DNA from: Dermanyssus gallinae | Taxonomy: Eukaryota > Arthropoda > Arachnida > Mesostigmata > Dermanyssidae | Length of the DNA: 64,000 nt | Reading direction: 5' to 3' | Assembly: GCA_003439945.1 (NCBI GenBank) | Contig: QVRM01006465.1 | Location: 1-64,000 of the forward strand | Shown: positions 12,888 to 25,149 of the stretch, piece by piece | Layout of the letters: the number at the start of each line of letters is the position of its first letter | How positions within the stretch are numbered: position 1 is the stretch's first letter | Notes under the pieces: generated by a model | Told to the model about the DNA's origin: nothing | The model's input: the letters and a program-made list of their open reading frames with translations, nothing else | Database searches by the model: none | Translations under genes and position numbers: made by a program

Positions 12888-15337
12888 GATTCGAAGTTCG
12901 TGTTCAAATAGTGGGATATCGTATATTGTAATTCAATAATAGTACAGCAACATTGTTAACTTAACCTAACTATTATTGAATATTGTATCCTACTACTTGG
13001 AGAATTTCCACGTATCATACAATATGTATATTGCAACTTAACAATAGTACTACAATTTAGTAAAATGTTTTTCTTTTCTACTAGAATGGGCTTACGAGAG
13101 CATGCTTTGAGATAGTAGTAGTAGTATGAGATATAATCATCGCCAAGTACAATAAATACATCCTGTAGTGAGATAGTTTTAGTTTAGTTTTTTTAGTAGT
13201 AACGCGTTTAGTTTTCCTCCGCCGCCGTTAATACATATGGCATCTGATTACACACTCGCCGAGATCTTAGGAGTTGAGGTGCATCTGCTCTCACACGAAT
13301 GCAGAGAGTCCTTATGATCCAGTTATACTTACAATATTCTTCGAAGTTATGCTAAAGTAATACCGAAGTTAGGGGTGGAAGGGAGGAATCCGGGTTTTAG
13401 CTAGCTCATCTTGGTCCCACTGCTGAGAGACCTGCTTGATTCGACCTCTGGTCAACCTAAAAACTGAGCCTCATGTAAAATTCTACAGGAATGGCTCTTT
13501 GCAATATATTGCTCCTGATCGATATTTGTATATGGAATACTGAACAATTATATATACAACGTCTTTGTGTAAGATAGTTAGAATTAAATATGAAAAAAAC
13601 GACACATAGGTCAAACCAGGTATTTGTAAATAGCTAACCAAAACCTGTAACTCAACTTCTTTCAAACCATAATTCATGGAAATATACATGTAATATCCAA
13701 GTGGATAGAGATATCGTATGTAGGGTAATGACCACGAGGTGAAGTAAAGATATCCAGAATGCATTTTTCAGCAAGTTTGAAGCTACATGGAGGACTGATA
13801 TTCAAACATTATCTCGACACATTAAGTGAAGCACAATGGTAGGCCTGCATGTAGAGCAAGTACCAACATTTTTCCCACCGGGTAGCTAAAAACCGCCAAC
13901 GTTTGTCAATATGTCGAGAGAAAAAATAATCAAAATTCAACAACATTCCTTGTTTATACCTGAATGCAAAAGTTGTGCACGACTGCCCTGGGCAAGGCAC
14001 GATGGTTGGCAACAAACGCACATATATTCGGCCACTCCCGAGTACAACTCTATCGGGAACCAAGCATCGTCTCTCGTTTCATGGTTATGCTCGCGATCTG
14101 TCCCGCCTTGGCGATTCCCGCTATTCGGGTTGCCCTCGAGATTCCGGGCTGGCATATGTCGTTGATGTACACTTCTCTCTGCTCTCCTAAGGCCCACGCT
14201 AGCTTTTGCCTGAAACTGCCGTTCATTCGTCTCGTCGCTGCAGAAGCAGCATCTCTCTATTGTTGTTTACGTTTTTGTTTTTTCACCTCAAAAACAATGC
14301 TGACAACCACAACGGCAACCGTCTAGAGGCAACGGCGACGAAGAAACGCCTGTCCGCCAGCCGTCAACATATCGAGGTCGTCAATCGTCCAAAGTTTCAG
14401 GACGTCTCGGTGGCGTTCTCACCTCATGTCGTACATAACGCGCCTCGTGCTGTCTTGTGTGCCAACCAGAAGCTTGAACCCATTCCATCCTATCCTATTC
14501 AAGCCCTAGCAACGCACCTTTACGCCCGCGTGCAAAGTTGGCCCGCCGCTCCCCGAAGCCACCCCGGTTCCAGAGCTCGTCGGCCCTCATCGGCTGAGGT
14601 GTCAAGAAGTATCTATTTGACTACGCGCTACGGGAGCCGCCGAAAAGTCGCCGGCGCCGCAGCCGCGCCCCCGGTTTTCCGATCGGCAAGCCCGGAAACA
14701 GTAGCGGCGACAGCAGGCCGTACCATAAACCACTACCGCGCGGGGTACCATGCTTGCCAAGACGAAAGAGTAGACGATGAGGACAGGGATAAGGCGACGA
14801 CGACCACGACGACGATGGTGCATGACGATGACGAGATTGTGTGCAGTCTGTACTCTATGCATATGTTCATCCTCGTCGGCGTATTCGCTTCTGCTGCTGC
14901 CTCTGATGCCGATGGTGATGGTGGTGATGGTGTTGCTGTCTGTGCGTGAATGTGGGGCTCTGAGCGTGCCCTTGTATGTGTATGTATCTATGTATTCATA
15001 TGTGCTTGTGTGTGCGATTTTGTGTGACTGTAGCTGTGTGCATGTGTATGTACGCATAAGGATAGGCGCATCGATCTTCTTCTTCTTTTTCTTTTTCTTC
15101 TTCTATTTCTTTTTCATCATCTTTTCCTCTTTGCTTCTTCACGCTGATCCGAAGAACCTCGACGTGCCGCTGAGCGACGCGGCCAGAGAGAGATGGAGAG
15201 AGAAAACGAGTAGGAGAGTGAGAAAGAGTGCGATATAGAAAGACAGACAGGCAGACAGACAGTTCGAAAGAGAGAAAGATACATATATAGATAGAGAGAC
15301 ACAGGTATACAGATAGAGAGAGATAGATATAGATAGT

Positions 15338-15387
<50 letters not shown>

Positions 15388-16777
15388 TAAAGAGAGAGAG
15401 GAGCAAAGAGAGAAGTGGCAGTGAGGCCAAATCAACGAAGGCAAGCCGGATCGAGCCCAGGGCCGTATGAATAGCGCCAGCAGCCCCTGCATTTGCATAT
15501 TGCATAGCCGGCACGTGCGTCGATCGAGGAGTCAGCCAGTCGGTCGTCTGGTTGGGCTGCCCGGTCGCCCGCTCTCTCGATGGAGACTGGGGCGTCCATG
15601 ATGCGTGTAGGTGGCTTGGCCGTTGTCGTTGTCGTCGTCGTCGCCGTCACCGGCACCTCCATCTCCGGCCAGCTAGCTCAATGGCCCTATATGTGTGATG
15701 GCTCAACGTACTGGCAACGGCTCAGGCAGTTCATAGGGGCGCCTCGTATTGTGTATGGAGATTGAGCTGGTGCTGCTGCTGCTGCTGTTATGCCAGAAGA
15801 AGCAGAGTAGAAGTCGCAGAGCGCCAGCAGCAATCACAGCACGGGTGAGAAAAACAGCAGCAGCCGCAATACCGAGGATGACGACGACTATAACAACAGC
15901 AACAACAACAACGACAACAGCACCACGCAAACCGCATCACAATACAACAACAATGACAACAACAGAACAACAACGACAACAACCACGACAAAAGCAGCAA
16001 CAACAACAACAACAATGGCGGCAACAACAGCATCAGCAGCAGCAGGAATAACAGCAGAATCTTGCAGAAAAAAGCAGACATATATTGGAGAGTCACAGTT
16101 GTTGTTTGCCGTTACTGCTGCTGCTGATGTTGATGCTGCCGCTGTTGTTGTTGTTCGTACCTCAACGGCAGTTCGACGTGTTTATGTTGTTGCTGATACA
16201 GTCTGCCTCTGGCCTGCCACAACTCGAACAATGATTGTGTCATCGTCTTCGTCGTCGTTGTAGACCGTCGTTTATCTCTGCACAGGCGGCAATGAATGGT
16301 CTGCCCGCCTGCATGCATGCGTGCCTGCCTCTCTGGCCGTCGTAGGCCCGCTATGCGTTGCACGCGTTGGGGCCGGTTAGGCCAAAGCGCACCTCAACGC
16401 ACCGATATGAGCTTGGCGGCACCAAGTGTCCATCCGAGGCGAGATCCAATATCGCCGAAGAGCTGTCGCGGCCGCTCGTGGTTGGACGACGAAGCCCACC
16501 GGTCCGAACGGTACTCTGCGCCTACCCTAACCGAAGGAACCCACTTGGGCCCATCGTTGGCCGTCTATTCATCAGGCATCATCATCACGTCTTCCTTCCA
16601 CCTTGGAGAAGGACAGACTTGGGACGTGCAGATTCGTGGCCCGGTGGTGGCGGCGGTAGCAGCAGCAGCGCCAGAATTGGCTTGAGCAGCCTTAGAAAAA
16701 TGTAGTGTTAGTAGTAGTAATAGCAGTAGTATTATCAATAGCAGTAGTAGTATTATCAATAGCAGTAGTAGCCATTT
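11490..16777. other. Simple-repeat-rich non-coding DNA
   Basis: Contains (TA)n at 11605-11646, 12854-12884 and 15341-15385, GTT/GTC at 12066-12130, a TTC block at 15078-15105 and CAA/CAG at 15885-16050. AGT triplets run 16706-16770. The longest frame, 14206-14949 (+, 247 codons), has no recognisable domain and ends in acidic/trinucleotide sequence, so I do not call it a gene. Confidence 0.5.
12914..12990. repeat. Imperfect long inverted repeat
   Basis: The left arm 12914-12943 and right arm 12969-12990 pair through AATTCAATAATAGT/ACTATTATTGAAT and the outer GGATA/TATCC, around a loop of about 25 bases. It may be a small MITE remnant. No target-site duplication is clear. Confidence 0.45.
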
Positions 16778-16950
16778 CGAGCCGGTAGCGTGGTGCATTC
16801 GCCTGCGCCCCGCGACCGGAGAAGACCCATAGGTGCGCGGGTTCGAGCCCCACCGTTGCCCCACGTTTGTATTTATGGAGGTCCGTCTATGAAGCATTGC
16901 GAAAAGCAGTCCCATGGACGGTAAATCTTGGCTGAAAGTCAGCCCAGAAA
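16778..16950 (+). mobile_element. SINE family B, plus copy
   Basis: The tRNA-like head has an A-box-like GTAGCGTGGTGCATTC at 16784-16799 and a B box GGTTCGAGCCC at 16840-16850. The long spacer between them suggests a tRNA with a long variable arm. The body contains GGAGGTCCGTCTATGAAGCA and ends in GGCTGAAAGTCAGCC, a short inverted repeat. It matches minus-strand copies at 5481-5655 and 39210-39388 along its length. Confidence 0.75.
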
Positions 16951-17486
16951 AACTATACAGTAGTAGCAGCCATAATAAAAATAGTAGCAGATTTGCGCCG
17001 CCATCACCCTTATTCCTAGATGGGGCAGACAAACGGGGTGCCACAAGTAGGCAAACAGTCAGATTGACTCGCGGACGGACGGACGGACGGACAGACAGAC
17101 AAGGAGACCAACAGACATCAAACAGTCAGACAGGCAGATAGAGATGCGGACACGGACGGTGATGTCTTCGATAGCCATCGCACGCCGCCCACTGCGTCAC
17201 ACCGCCTGGCTTGCCGCCCCAGCTGCTGCTGCTGCTGCCGTCGTCGTTGTCGATTCAAATGTGCCCGCCATAACGTAAGGGGCGGGGGCCGCTGCTTCTG
17301 CTGCTGCTGCTGCTACTGCCGGAGCCGGAGCCGGAAGTGCGACCGGAAGTGTAATCGTTGGCTCTAGTTGGCAATGTTGGTGTTATCGATACAGCGACGA
17401 GGATGAAGTCGACGGCGCCGGCTACTGCTGTTAGAGTCACCCTTACAGCTGCTGCTGCTGCTCCTGATGCAATTTGGTTTGGTTAG
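16951..17486. other. Non-coding spacer before candidate exon
   Basis: GGAC/CAGA short repeats (17075-17125) and CTG/CTGC runs (17220-17235, 17295-17320, 17450-17460). No gene seen. Confidence 0.4.
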
Positions 17487-17665
17487 CTACATGGCTGGTG
17501 AAGATCGGCAACCCCGTTCTAGACCCCACCCTCCTGCCCCCCAACTCCGCTCCCGCCCCACGAGCTCCGCTACCCCCGGAGTCTCAGTACTGGGACCAAG
17601 TCCAGGCCCCAAAAGCAGGACTAACCATCGCCCGCCACCACTACAATCACCTCTCGTATAGTCAT
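17487..17665 (+). CDS. Candidate internal exon of an unidentified protein-coding gene
   Basis: A 179-base open segment lies between an AG acceptor context (TTTGGTTTGGTTAG, AG at 17485-17486) and a strong donor CAT|GTAAGTATG at 17666. The frame is proline-rich then polar (NPVLDPTLLPPNSAPAP, ESQYWDQVQAPKAGL, HHYNHLSYSH). Many codons end in C, unlike the surrounding simple repeats. The donor falls between codons and the acceptor splits a codon. I do not recognise the protein, and no partner exon is identified. A chance GC-rich open stretch is the main alternative. Confidence 0.35.
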
Positions 17666-18120
17666 GTAAGTATGACTATTTTCACTACGGAGGACCAGCA
17701 GTCACACATACCTAGTCATTTCGTGCAAGGTCGACCACGGTGTATCTAACTATCACCGCAATCGCTGTATCGCGACGCACATTGCCATAGGGGGCAACCA
17801 CTTACATCGGGACGAATTTCGTTTTACCTCGCTCTATTACAGCAGTTGCTACTGCTGGTGGGGGTGGTGGCGGCCAGTGCAATTCGCTGGGCAGAACCGT
17901 TAAGACGATGCATCCTGATGACAACACGTATGTGTGGAGGTGGTGGTAAGTGAGATGCTACCGTCGCTCACCGCTTACCGCCTTCTTATACCGTCGCTTA
18001 CCGCGCTCTCAATACTGAATACTAAACGCCGTTCCCCTTTCCTCTTCTCACCCCACCGCACAGTTAGCACGGGAGTCATAGCATAGGGTCTAACCTAAAA
18101 ATCAAGAAGTCGCAGCCTAT

Positions 18121-18246
18121 ATGATGATGATGTCGACGACGACGACGATGAGGATCTGATGATGACAATGATGATGATAGTGACGAAGATGATGCTGATG
18201 TTGATGATGATGGTGAGGAAGATGGTGATGATGATGATGATGATGG
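18121..18246. repeat. GAT/GAC trinucleotide array
   Basis: Degenerate GAT and GAC triplets. No frame is long enough, or bounded by splice sites, to argue for an acidic protein tract. Confidence 0.8.
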
Positions 18247-21200
18247 TAGCATTGATAATCCTAATAATCAAAGAGATTTATTAAGTTTCGACTCAATAGT
18301 GAAGCCGCAGCAATATCGCCGGCAGCGGCAGAAGTAGCAATCCAGTTAGGTAAGAAGGAATGGAACCTACTGGCCAGCCATGTAGGTTGTTCGTATCCGT
18401 AGAGTATCTCGTTGTGCCGCGTAGGCGCCAAGGGCTCGCTAGCGCGCTGTCTCACACGTTACCGCGCTCGCTTGTCCTCCATCAATTACCCACCACTCTC
18501 TCTTCTCGACGTCGGCGGCCGTGATATTAATACGAGCCCAATCCAAGTCCTACCTCCACCGGAAGATCGGTGAATCGGTAAAGGCGCATGGATGGGTGGC
18601 TGGCTGGTTGGTTGGGTCATTGGTGTAGTGTGCGTACGTAGGAACACTAGATAGGTGGGTAGATACGTCAGTCGTTATGTAGGCTGTCTGTAGGTCTATC
18701 GGCCAGTATGTATATCTACCTAGCAGCATCTGTACTAGTCGTAGTAATAGTAGTAGTACTAGCTTTAATCGTCTCTGTATTATTATTATTATTACTATTA
18801 TTACAGTACAAGAAGTAATAGAGGTAGCTGTCATAGTAGTAGGAGTAACAGTGGAGGAACAACGACTCAATCGCTGGCAATAGTCGTGGCCGGCGCCGCC
18901 GCAGGTATTTGGCCAGCCAGTTAGCGAGTAGCCATACAGCTCTATACAGTGGAGCATACACATCTATCTGCTCTCTCGTTCGGTGGCATTTTTGCCAGGA
19001 AATTGGACCTCTATAAACGAATAAAGATTAAGCAGGCACGCTCACCCACCGACCGACCGAGTCCCGGGCGGGCGGAAAGTGCGCAGGGAGCGGGCCCCCG
19101 CCGTCAATATACCGGGGGCACAAGTGAGTAGTGCTGCCAGTAAGGGCGAACTGCCATTTTTATAACTTCGTAAGCACTTCTCGATTGGTTCCCCCCTTCC
19201 TTACCCCACTGCACCCCCCCCCCCTCAAAGCGTGCCGTTCGGTGCCATGCGATGCCATACCGCACTGCGTCGGTACCTCTACCTCTGTAATATAGAGAGG
19301 AACAAGAAGAAATGGGAAATGCATATATATATATAGTATATATATATATTTATATATAGTGAGGTGCGAGAAAGTGCTGCATGGACGATACCGGAGACAA
19401 TGTGAGGTGGTTTAAGTCGTCGCAGAAATCAAAGACCGGACGTTACCTACCCCACGTCCGCCCAGGGGTCGGTAGTTAAATATTTACTATCGTTCTCGGA
19501 GTGGTCGCCTCAGCCTAAATAAAAAAAAAGAGTGTATTAATATTAAACATTATATTAATTGGCGTCGGAGCGCGCACGCATGATCTATAGGTTGTACAAG
19601 GGTCGGTCGTTTCTGAGTCCGCGCGACCATCGGAGTCGCTGGAAACTAACCAAATAGATCGCTCAAAGTACAAATTGTGAGACTGTAAAACTGCTTATTG
19701 CTTTTTAGTGAAGAAACCCAATTTTATTTAAGGCCGCGCGAACGTCATACGTTAATACGAATTACAGGCACTAATTCTTGAGTAAAATAGCACGAAATCT
19801 AAAGGAACATCTGAAGACGTACTAGAAAAGGCGAAATGGATGACCGTGGAGATGCGCCCTAATCAAAACGGTGACTTGCAAACGTTAACGTCGGAATGCA
19901 TCGGAATCGTAGATAACTGAATGGTATAAATGCGGCAGCACTGCAAAGGAGCATATATATATATATATATATTTATATACGTCCATGGATAGATCGCAAC
20001 TACAGAACTAGGCGTGGCTTGCATGGTACTTTAGCATGATAGCGATATTAGAGCTTTCGGTTTAGGCGAATACTATCTCGCCGTGGTGAAAGTAGCCTTC
20101 GGGGAATCCCGCAGGCGTCTTGAGTGAACGAGTGAGTGAGTGGCTGTTCCGGTAATTTTCATTCTTGCGTCGTAGGCCGTACTCCCTATTGGTTGGCCGC
20201 TGCCTGGTGTCGAGGTGTTCTCGAAGGCGCGTACTAATAATAATGCCAATGATGTATCTAGTGATAATGCTGGTGGACGTGCGGTGAAGATGCAGAAGGC
20301 AAAAACGGCACGAGCGCAAGGCACATGGTGTCGTTTCGTTGTTGTTGTTGTTGTTGTTGTTATTGTTGTTTTGTTGTTTGCTGTTGTTGTTGCTATTATT
20401 GATGGTGTCGTCAACGAAGGAGCAAGAGGAGGGAGGTTTTACCGTGCCAACCAATAGTGTACGTCGCCGATATACCTTATGTTGCTGCTAATGCCGTGTC
20501 CACGTCTGTGACCACCACCTGGTGCTGCTTCTTCGTCGTTGTCTGCTTCTAAATTTACGGCTTCTGCGTTAAGGGCTTCTGTTGGCTGCTGATGCTGCTG
20601 CTGACAACGAAACAGCGAGAGGAGCGTAATCGCAAGACGCAAAAGCACGTAAAAGAACCAATCTCTTCGGTGGGCCCCGCCGATTCTTGTTGACTGTTAA
20701 CACCTCTCCAAGGAAAGTAGGTGTCCAGGAAGAATGTCGCGGGAGGTGTCTATCCCCTCCGGGGGCTCGGGCCTTCAATCAAGCATCATCACCTGCGGCA
20801 TGATCTGCGGAAACAGCAGCAGTCTCCCCAGTCACAAGCAATGGGCCCATCTGCATCTCGTATATTTCTCGTGGCCGATGAGGCCACCCTAGACGGAACC
20901 GCCGCCCCAGACGGTCGATCGACAGGACCGGCGATGATGACTTGACCGACAGGGCGTGGGAGGCATTGGGCGGGCAAGGGCACGAAGCTGGCCAGGGGCG
21001 TTGCCTCCGTTGATCGCTCCATCGTCGACATCTCGTTGCCGATATCGAGAGTGGTGAGGTTAAGGCTTTCACCGTCGTCGTCGTCCTCGTTGTTATTGAT
21101 GCAGTATCTCTGTTGTTATTATTGCTGCTCTGCACTGCTGCTGCTCCTGCTCCAACACTTCTGCTGTGGCTACTGTTGTCCTTGTTGTTGTTGTTGCTTC

Positions 21201-22397
21201 GTTTTTGTTGTTGTTGGTATTGTTGTTGTCATCATCTTTTTGTTGTTGTTATCAACGTTATCGCCGGCGCCGCCGTCGTCGTCTGCATCTTCTTATGATC
21301 ATCACTATCGACTAGTCCTTGTCGTTGCAACAGAGGGGTGCAGGAACAGGGGAAAAGACACCGCACTATCACAGCGCTCTTCAATGCTAGCTGCTTGCAG
21401 TCACCGTTACTGTTGCCGTCGAAGCCCTGAGCGCCCGAGTTGCCGGGCGTTCCCCCGTCGAGATAGTGAACTCGGCGACCCGACAATCGCAGGAAGCTGT
21501 CATCGTAGAGCCGAGGGCACCGCCAAATAGCAAGCCAGACTCTAAAGCAGTCCAGAGAGTAGCCAAAAAACGCAAGACTGACATTGCGCGACCGCCTTTG
21601 CCGCCGCCGCAACAATGAAGAATCTTGCCCTCGGAAGTCTTGCCAATATAAACAACGACGATAACAACAACCACAACTACAATCATAATCAACAACAACA
21701 ACAACAAAATGCCCCCTCGAGCACGCTAGCAGCAAAGACAACAACAACAACAACAGCAGCACGCTCGCTTTACGCCTAGCTTGTTCTTGACACGAAAGTG
21801 AGCGCACATGTCGAGTGTCCTATTGAAAAATGAATACGCCGATAGTATACGGCGTTATGCGTCTTCTTCATTGATTTGGCTGCATATGTATGCAACGTGC
21901 AGCAAGCAGAACGTTGTTCGCCGTTCGTTCGTGCGCCCACTTTCAGCGATAACAAGATGTGGTTGGCGTGACTACGATCGTCGAGCATAACGCAAAAACG
22001 ACGACGACGACGACGACGCAGACAGACGCAACCGCCGCAACGCGACACACTATGGCAGCAACGAAACGAAGCGAGCCCATCAATCGGGTTGTGAAGAGTC
22101 ACACCCATAATAGCCAATTCCCTGCTTCAAACCCTCGGGGGTAAGGTGGGGCAGGGCGGAGTGGGGAGGGAGACAGGCCAACAAGCAAGCAAACCCAAAC
22201 AAGTGAAGAATGAACGGAAACTAGAAAAGGAAACAAAACGAAAAGGAAAGGATAGAAAGAAAAAAAGCAAGAGACCAATAGAGAGAAACAAAGGGGATCG
22301 ATGAGATGTCAGAGAGACAGATCGGGGAGGGGGACAGTAAAGGCCAGGGCCATCAGAACGTGGTATTGTGGTTACAACACTAAATGAAGAGGTGACC

Positions 22398-22552
22398 TAT
22401 AAATAGGGACCGAGAGGGCCTTAGAGAGGAGCGAGAAGAACGAGGCAGAGGCGTGTCATAGTGGCCCTCTCGAGGCGCTTACAGCGCTTCTTCCCCCTGC
22501 CGACGGCGTGTCGTGTCTCTGACGTCAACGGGCCAGCGACGTGACGGCGTCA
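22398..22552 (+). promoter_or_regulatory. TATA-like and CRE-like motif cluster
   Basis: CTATAAATAGGG (TATAAATA at 22398-22405) is followed by a CG-rich block with a perfect palindromic CRE TGACGTCA at 22520-22527 and TGACGGCGTCA at 22542-22552. No gene is identifiable beside it, so promoter function is only a possibility. Confidence 0.2.
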
Positions 22553-22961
22553 TTTGGGGCGCCATCGCGCCGCGGGACTCCACGAAAGCCGCCTGATGAC
22601 AGCTGGTAACCAGTCAGGCAAGGACGAAAACCACAACGAAGACAGCAACAACTGATAAGCGCCTATCCAATACCTCTCGAGTGTACCCGCTCGCCCGCCT
22701 GTTTACCAGTCCCACCTTTGCCTTCCACCCTCGTTCTTTCGACTCTTCGCGTTTGCGTATCGACTTTTCTTCTCGATGAACTAATTAGTAAACGATGGTG
22801 GCGAAGATTGGCGGTAAGATTGTTGTCAACTAGTACTGTTATTGTTTGCGTCACCGCGACAACTGCGATAAACGCGCGGAACGCTGGGTGCTCTACACGA
22901 AATGGCTGTGAAGCGTGGCCTGTTGGACCTTGTCGTTCAAGTGACATAGACGCGCTGGTGC

Positions 22962-22995
<34 letters not shown>

Positions 22996-23589
22996 TTACC
23001 ATAGGAATATAACAAATACCTCTTGACGAACGTGTGCACCGACCGTACAATGCGTCAGCTTACCAGAACGCATGACCGGCGTCCTCCGCACCCGCACTAC
23101 TAACCATCAGTCAGTTGCAGTTACGTACCAGCAAATCTTTAGGTTTGTCTTAATGTCTTGCGTCGTTACGTCCTGCATACCGGCCTAGTCAATTCGAGAA
23201 TCAATCAATTCCGAGACCCCCCGATGAAATAGGGGGGGGGGCTGGTAATTTAAACAGTAGCTTAAATGAAAACGTACTGTTGTCTCTTTCGAGCTTTGGT
23301 TTGGATTCTTTTTGTGAGTGAAATTTCGTTTTGCCATAGTGTCGTAACTGATACAACAGTTGTGACAGCAGCAGCAGCCGCCAGGGCAACGACGATAACA
23401 ACAAAAGCAACAACAGCAACAGCAGTAACAACAACACACACACAACAACAACAACAACAACAACAGCAACAACAATAAAGCGGTAGCAGCAGTAGCAGAC
23501 AAATCGCGCAACAACAGCGATATCGATGATCAAAGTAGCAGCAACGACAACGTTTTTCTGCCCTTTTTTCTAACGTCTGCTAGTCGACT

Positions 23590-23900
23590 GTTTGCCTGTC
23601 ATATGTGTCCGCACGGAGCCGGATCGTCACCGACTCGCCGTGAAGTCACAGCTGCTGAGAGGCAGCTGATTGATCGCCCGTTACTCTTTTGGGGGGTGTC
23701 GGGTCTGTGTTCGCCGTGCCCCAGTTCCTTCGTTTTCCTGCTGTTCTCCTGGCAGTCCTCCTCTATCATTCTAGGCTCGCTCTCGAACCCCGCCACTGTG
23801 TCGCCCCCCCCCCCCCCCCCCTACTCTTTCTGTGCCATAATGTTTGCTATTATCAGCTTCGTTATCCTTTATCGGGGTGTTATCGTGCGGCTGTCCAGCC
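23590..23900. repeat. Diverged dispersed duplication, copy 1
   Basis: Collinear with 27466-27735. Shared blocks include CGGAGCCG, CGACTCGCC, GCTGAGA, GGGGGTGTC, TTCTAGRCTCGCT and a 19-base ATCAGCTTCGTTAT-containing block. Both copies are preceded by CAA/CAG-rich sequence. An 18-C run (23804-23821) interrupts this copy. I see no protein. Confidence 0.55.
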
Positions 23901-24507
23901 TGCTGCAGAAGAAACGACGACGACGACGACAGAGGAACAAGAGACGAGAGAAAGCCGCCCTGGCGCTAAGGTCGGCCCGTAGTGGGGTTGTTGTTGCAAA
24001 GCGCCTTGTACTGATTGTATAAGGGCTAGCCCCACGACCCGCCCTTGGTAATGATGGTAACTCGCCGCCTGCTAACGGCTCCCTGCCCTACGCCTGTCGA
24101 GACGTAGGGCGACCCGTCAGCAAGAAGCCTATGCGTTGCTACTACTACGACGCTATACGCTATCTGGCGCCCAATGGCCGTGCAAGTAGACAGTACCCCA
24201 CTGCCATAGAGGACTGTCTGTCTTTCAATGGCGGCGAGTCGCTCAGCTCGTGGGCGATCAGATGCGATTGTCTGTCCGCCGGAATAAATGATGATGCTGA
24301 TGTTGGTGATGCTGGCGGCGGTGTCGACAACGGGAACCTAACTGAAGTCCGTCTCCCCCTCTCTCTCTCTCTTTCTCACTTATCTTGCGCACAGCGAAAT
24401 GTGTATGTCCCCTTTGTCGCTCTGACGGCGTAGGTTCATCCGCACCCCTTCCCTTATGTGTATGGCGCAAAGATGATCGCACATGGGCCGAGTTTGCTGT
24501 GCTACCA

Positions 24508-24553
<46 letters not shown>

Positions 24554-25149
24554 TGCTATGTTGAGTTCAAACTCTGCAAATAGTTGCTATAGTTTGCAAA
24601 TGACAAAAAAAGGGCGCTTGGGCTATAAATGTTTAATACATTGGCACCATTGACCATTTAAGGATCCATAAGAGGCTCAGCAATCGCAGCAGAATGCGAT
24701 GTGGGAGTTAACCTTCTTGTGAATGAGTTAATTAGTACATATAGTAGTAGTAATTTTATTAACCGAGAATTCGTTTACACATATACATCATAAGCATCAT
24801 ATGTCCACAGTTGAGGCAACGAAACTGCTTTTTTGCAACGCTGAAGGTGATATAAATCTAATTTGCTGCATTGTGGATTGTATCTAAAGCTGATGACTCG
24901 ACATTTATCGCGCCGCAAAGACAGTCGACAGTAGACATATTTTCTACAATTGCTGATCAGCATAACGCAAAACATGGAGGAATACAAAGGGATATGCTGC
25001 CGTTTGGTATAAGTGACATTTGCCGGTTGCCGTGGATTTCCCACTTGGCCCGCAAACTTTTCACGGCAAGCGGTCCTCTTTAAGGTTTTTGTCGCGTGAT
25101 GTCAAGGGTGCAGTAATTGTTGTGTGAGACAGTCACAATCCGCCTGGAG
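23901..25149. other. Non-coding spacer
   Basis: GAC triplets (23917-23935), a TC run (24355-24375) and (TA)n at 24509-24550. Beyond that I see nothing recognisable. Confidence 0.4.

Larger units (their letters stand above)
17666..23589. other. Mixed GC-rich and repeat-rich non-coding DNA
   Basis: Holds TA tracts (19322-19358, 19952-19972), GTT arrays (20337-20395, 21185-21255), a purine-rich block (22143-22340), an AAT array (22963-22994) and CAA/CAG (23360-23478). Two CpG-rich stretches (20690-21040, 22490-22570) could be regulatory, but no gene can be supported. Confidence 0.45.

Noticed and set aside
14206..14949. 247-codon plus-strand open frame
   Set aside because: No recognisable domain. 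Composition follows local GC and trinucleotide repeats, and overlapping frames on both strands are also open.
15788..16096. Cysteine/leucine-rich frames that look like membrane or metallothionein-like proteins
   Set aside because: They are translations of CAA/CAG trinucleotide arrays. The same arrays give polyQ, polyT or polyN in other frames.
16838..16855. Box-B-like sequence as part of a genuine tRNA gene
   Set aside because: The head continues into a body and tail repeated in two other copies, and acceptor-stem pairing is poor, so it is a SINE.
20789..21031. Minus-strand 80-codon frame with an ATG and C-ending codons
   Set aside because: No known motif and no convincing splice donor. The reverse strand is also open in this CpG-rich block.
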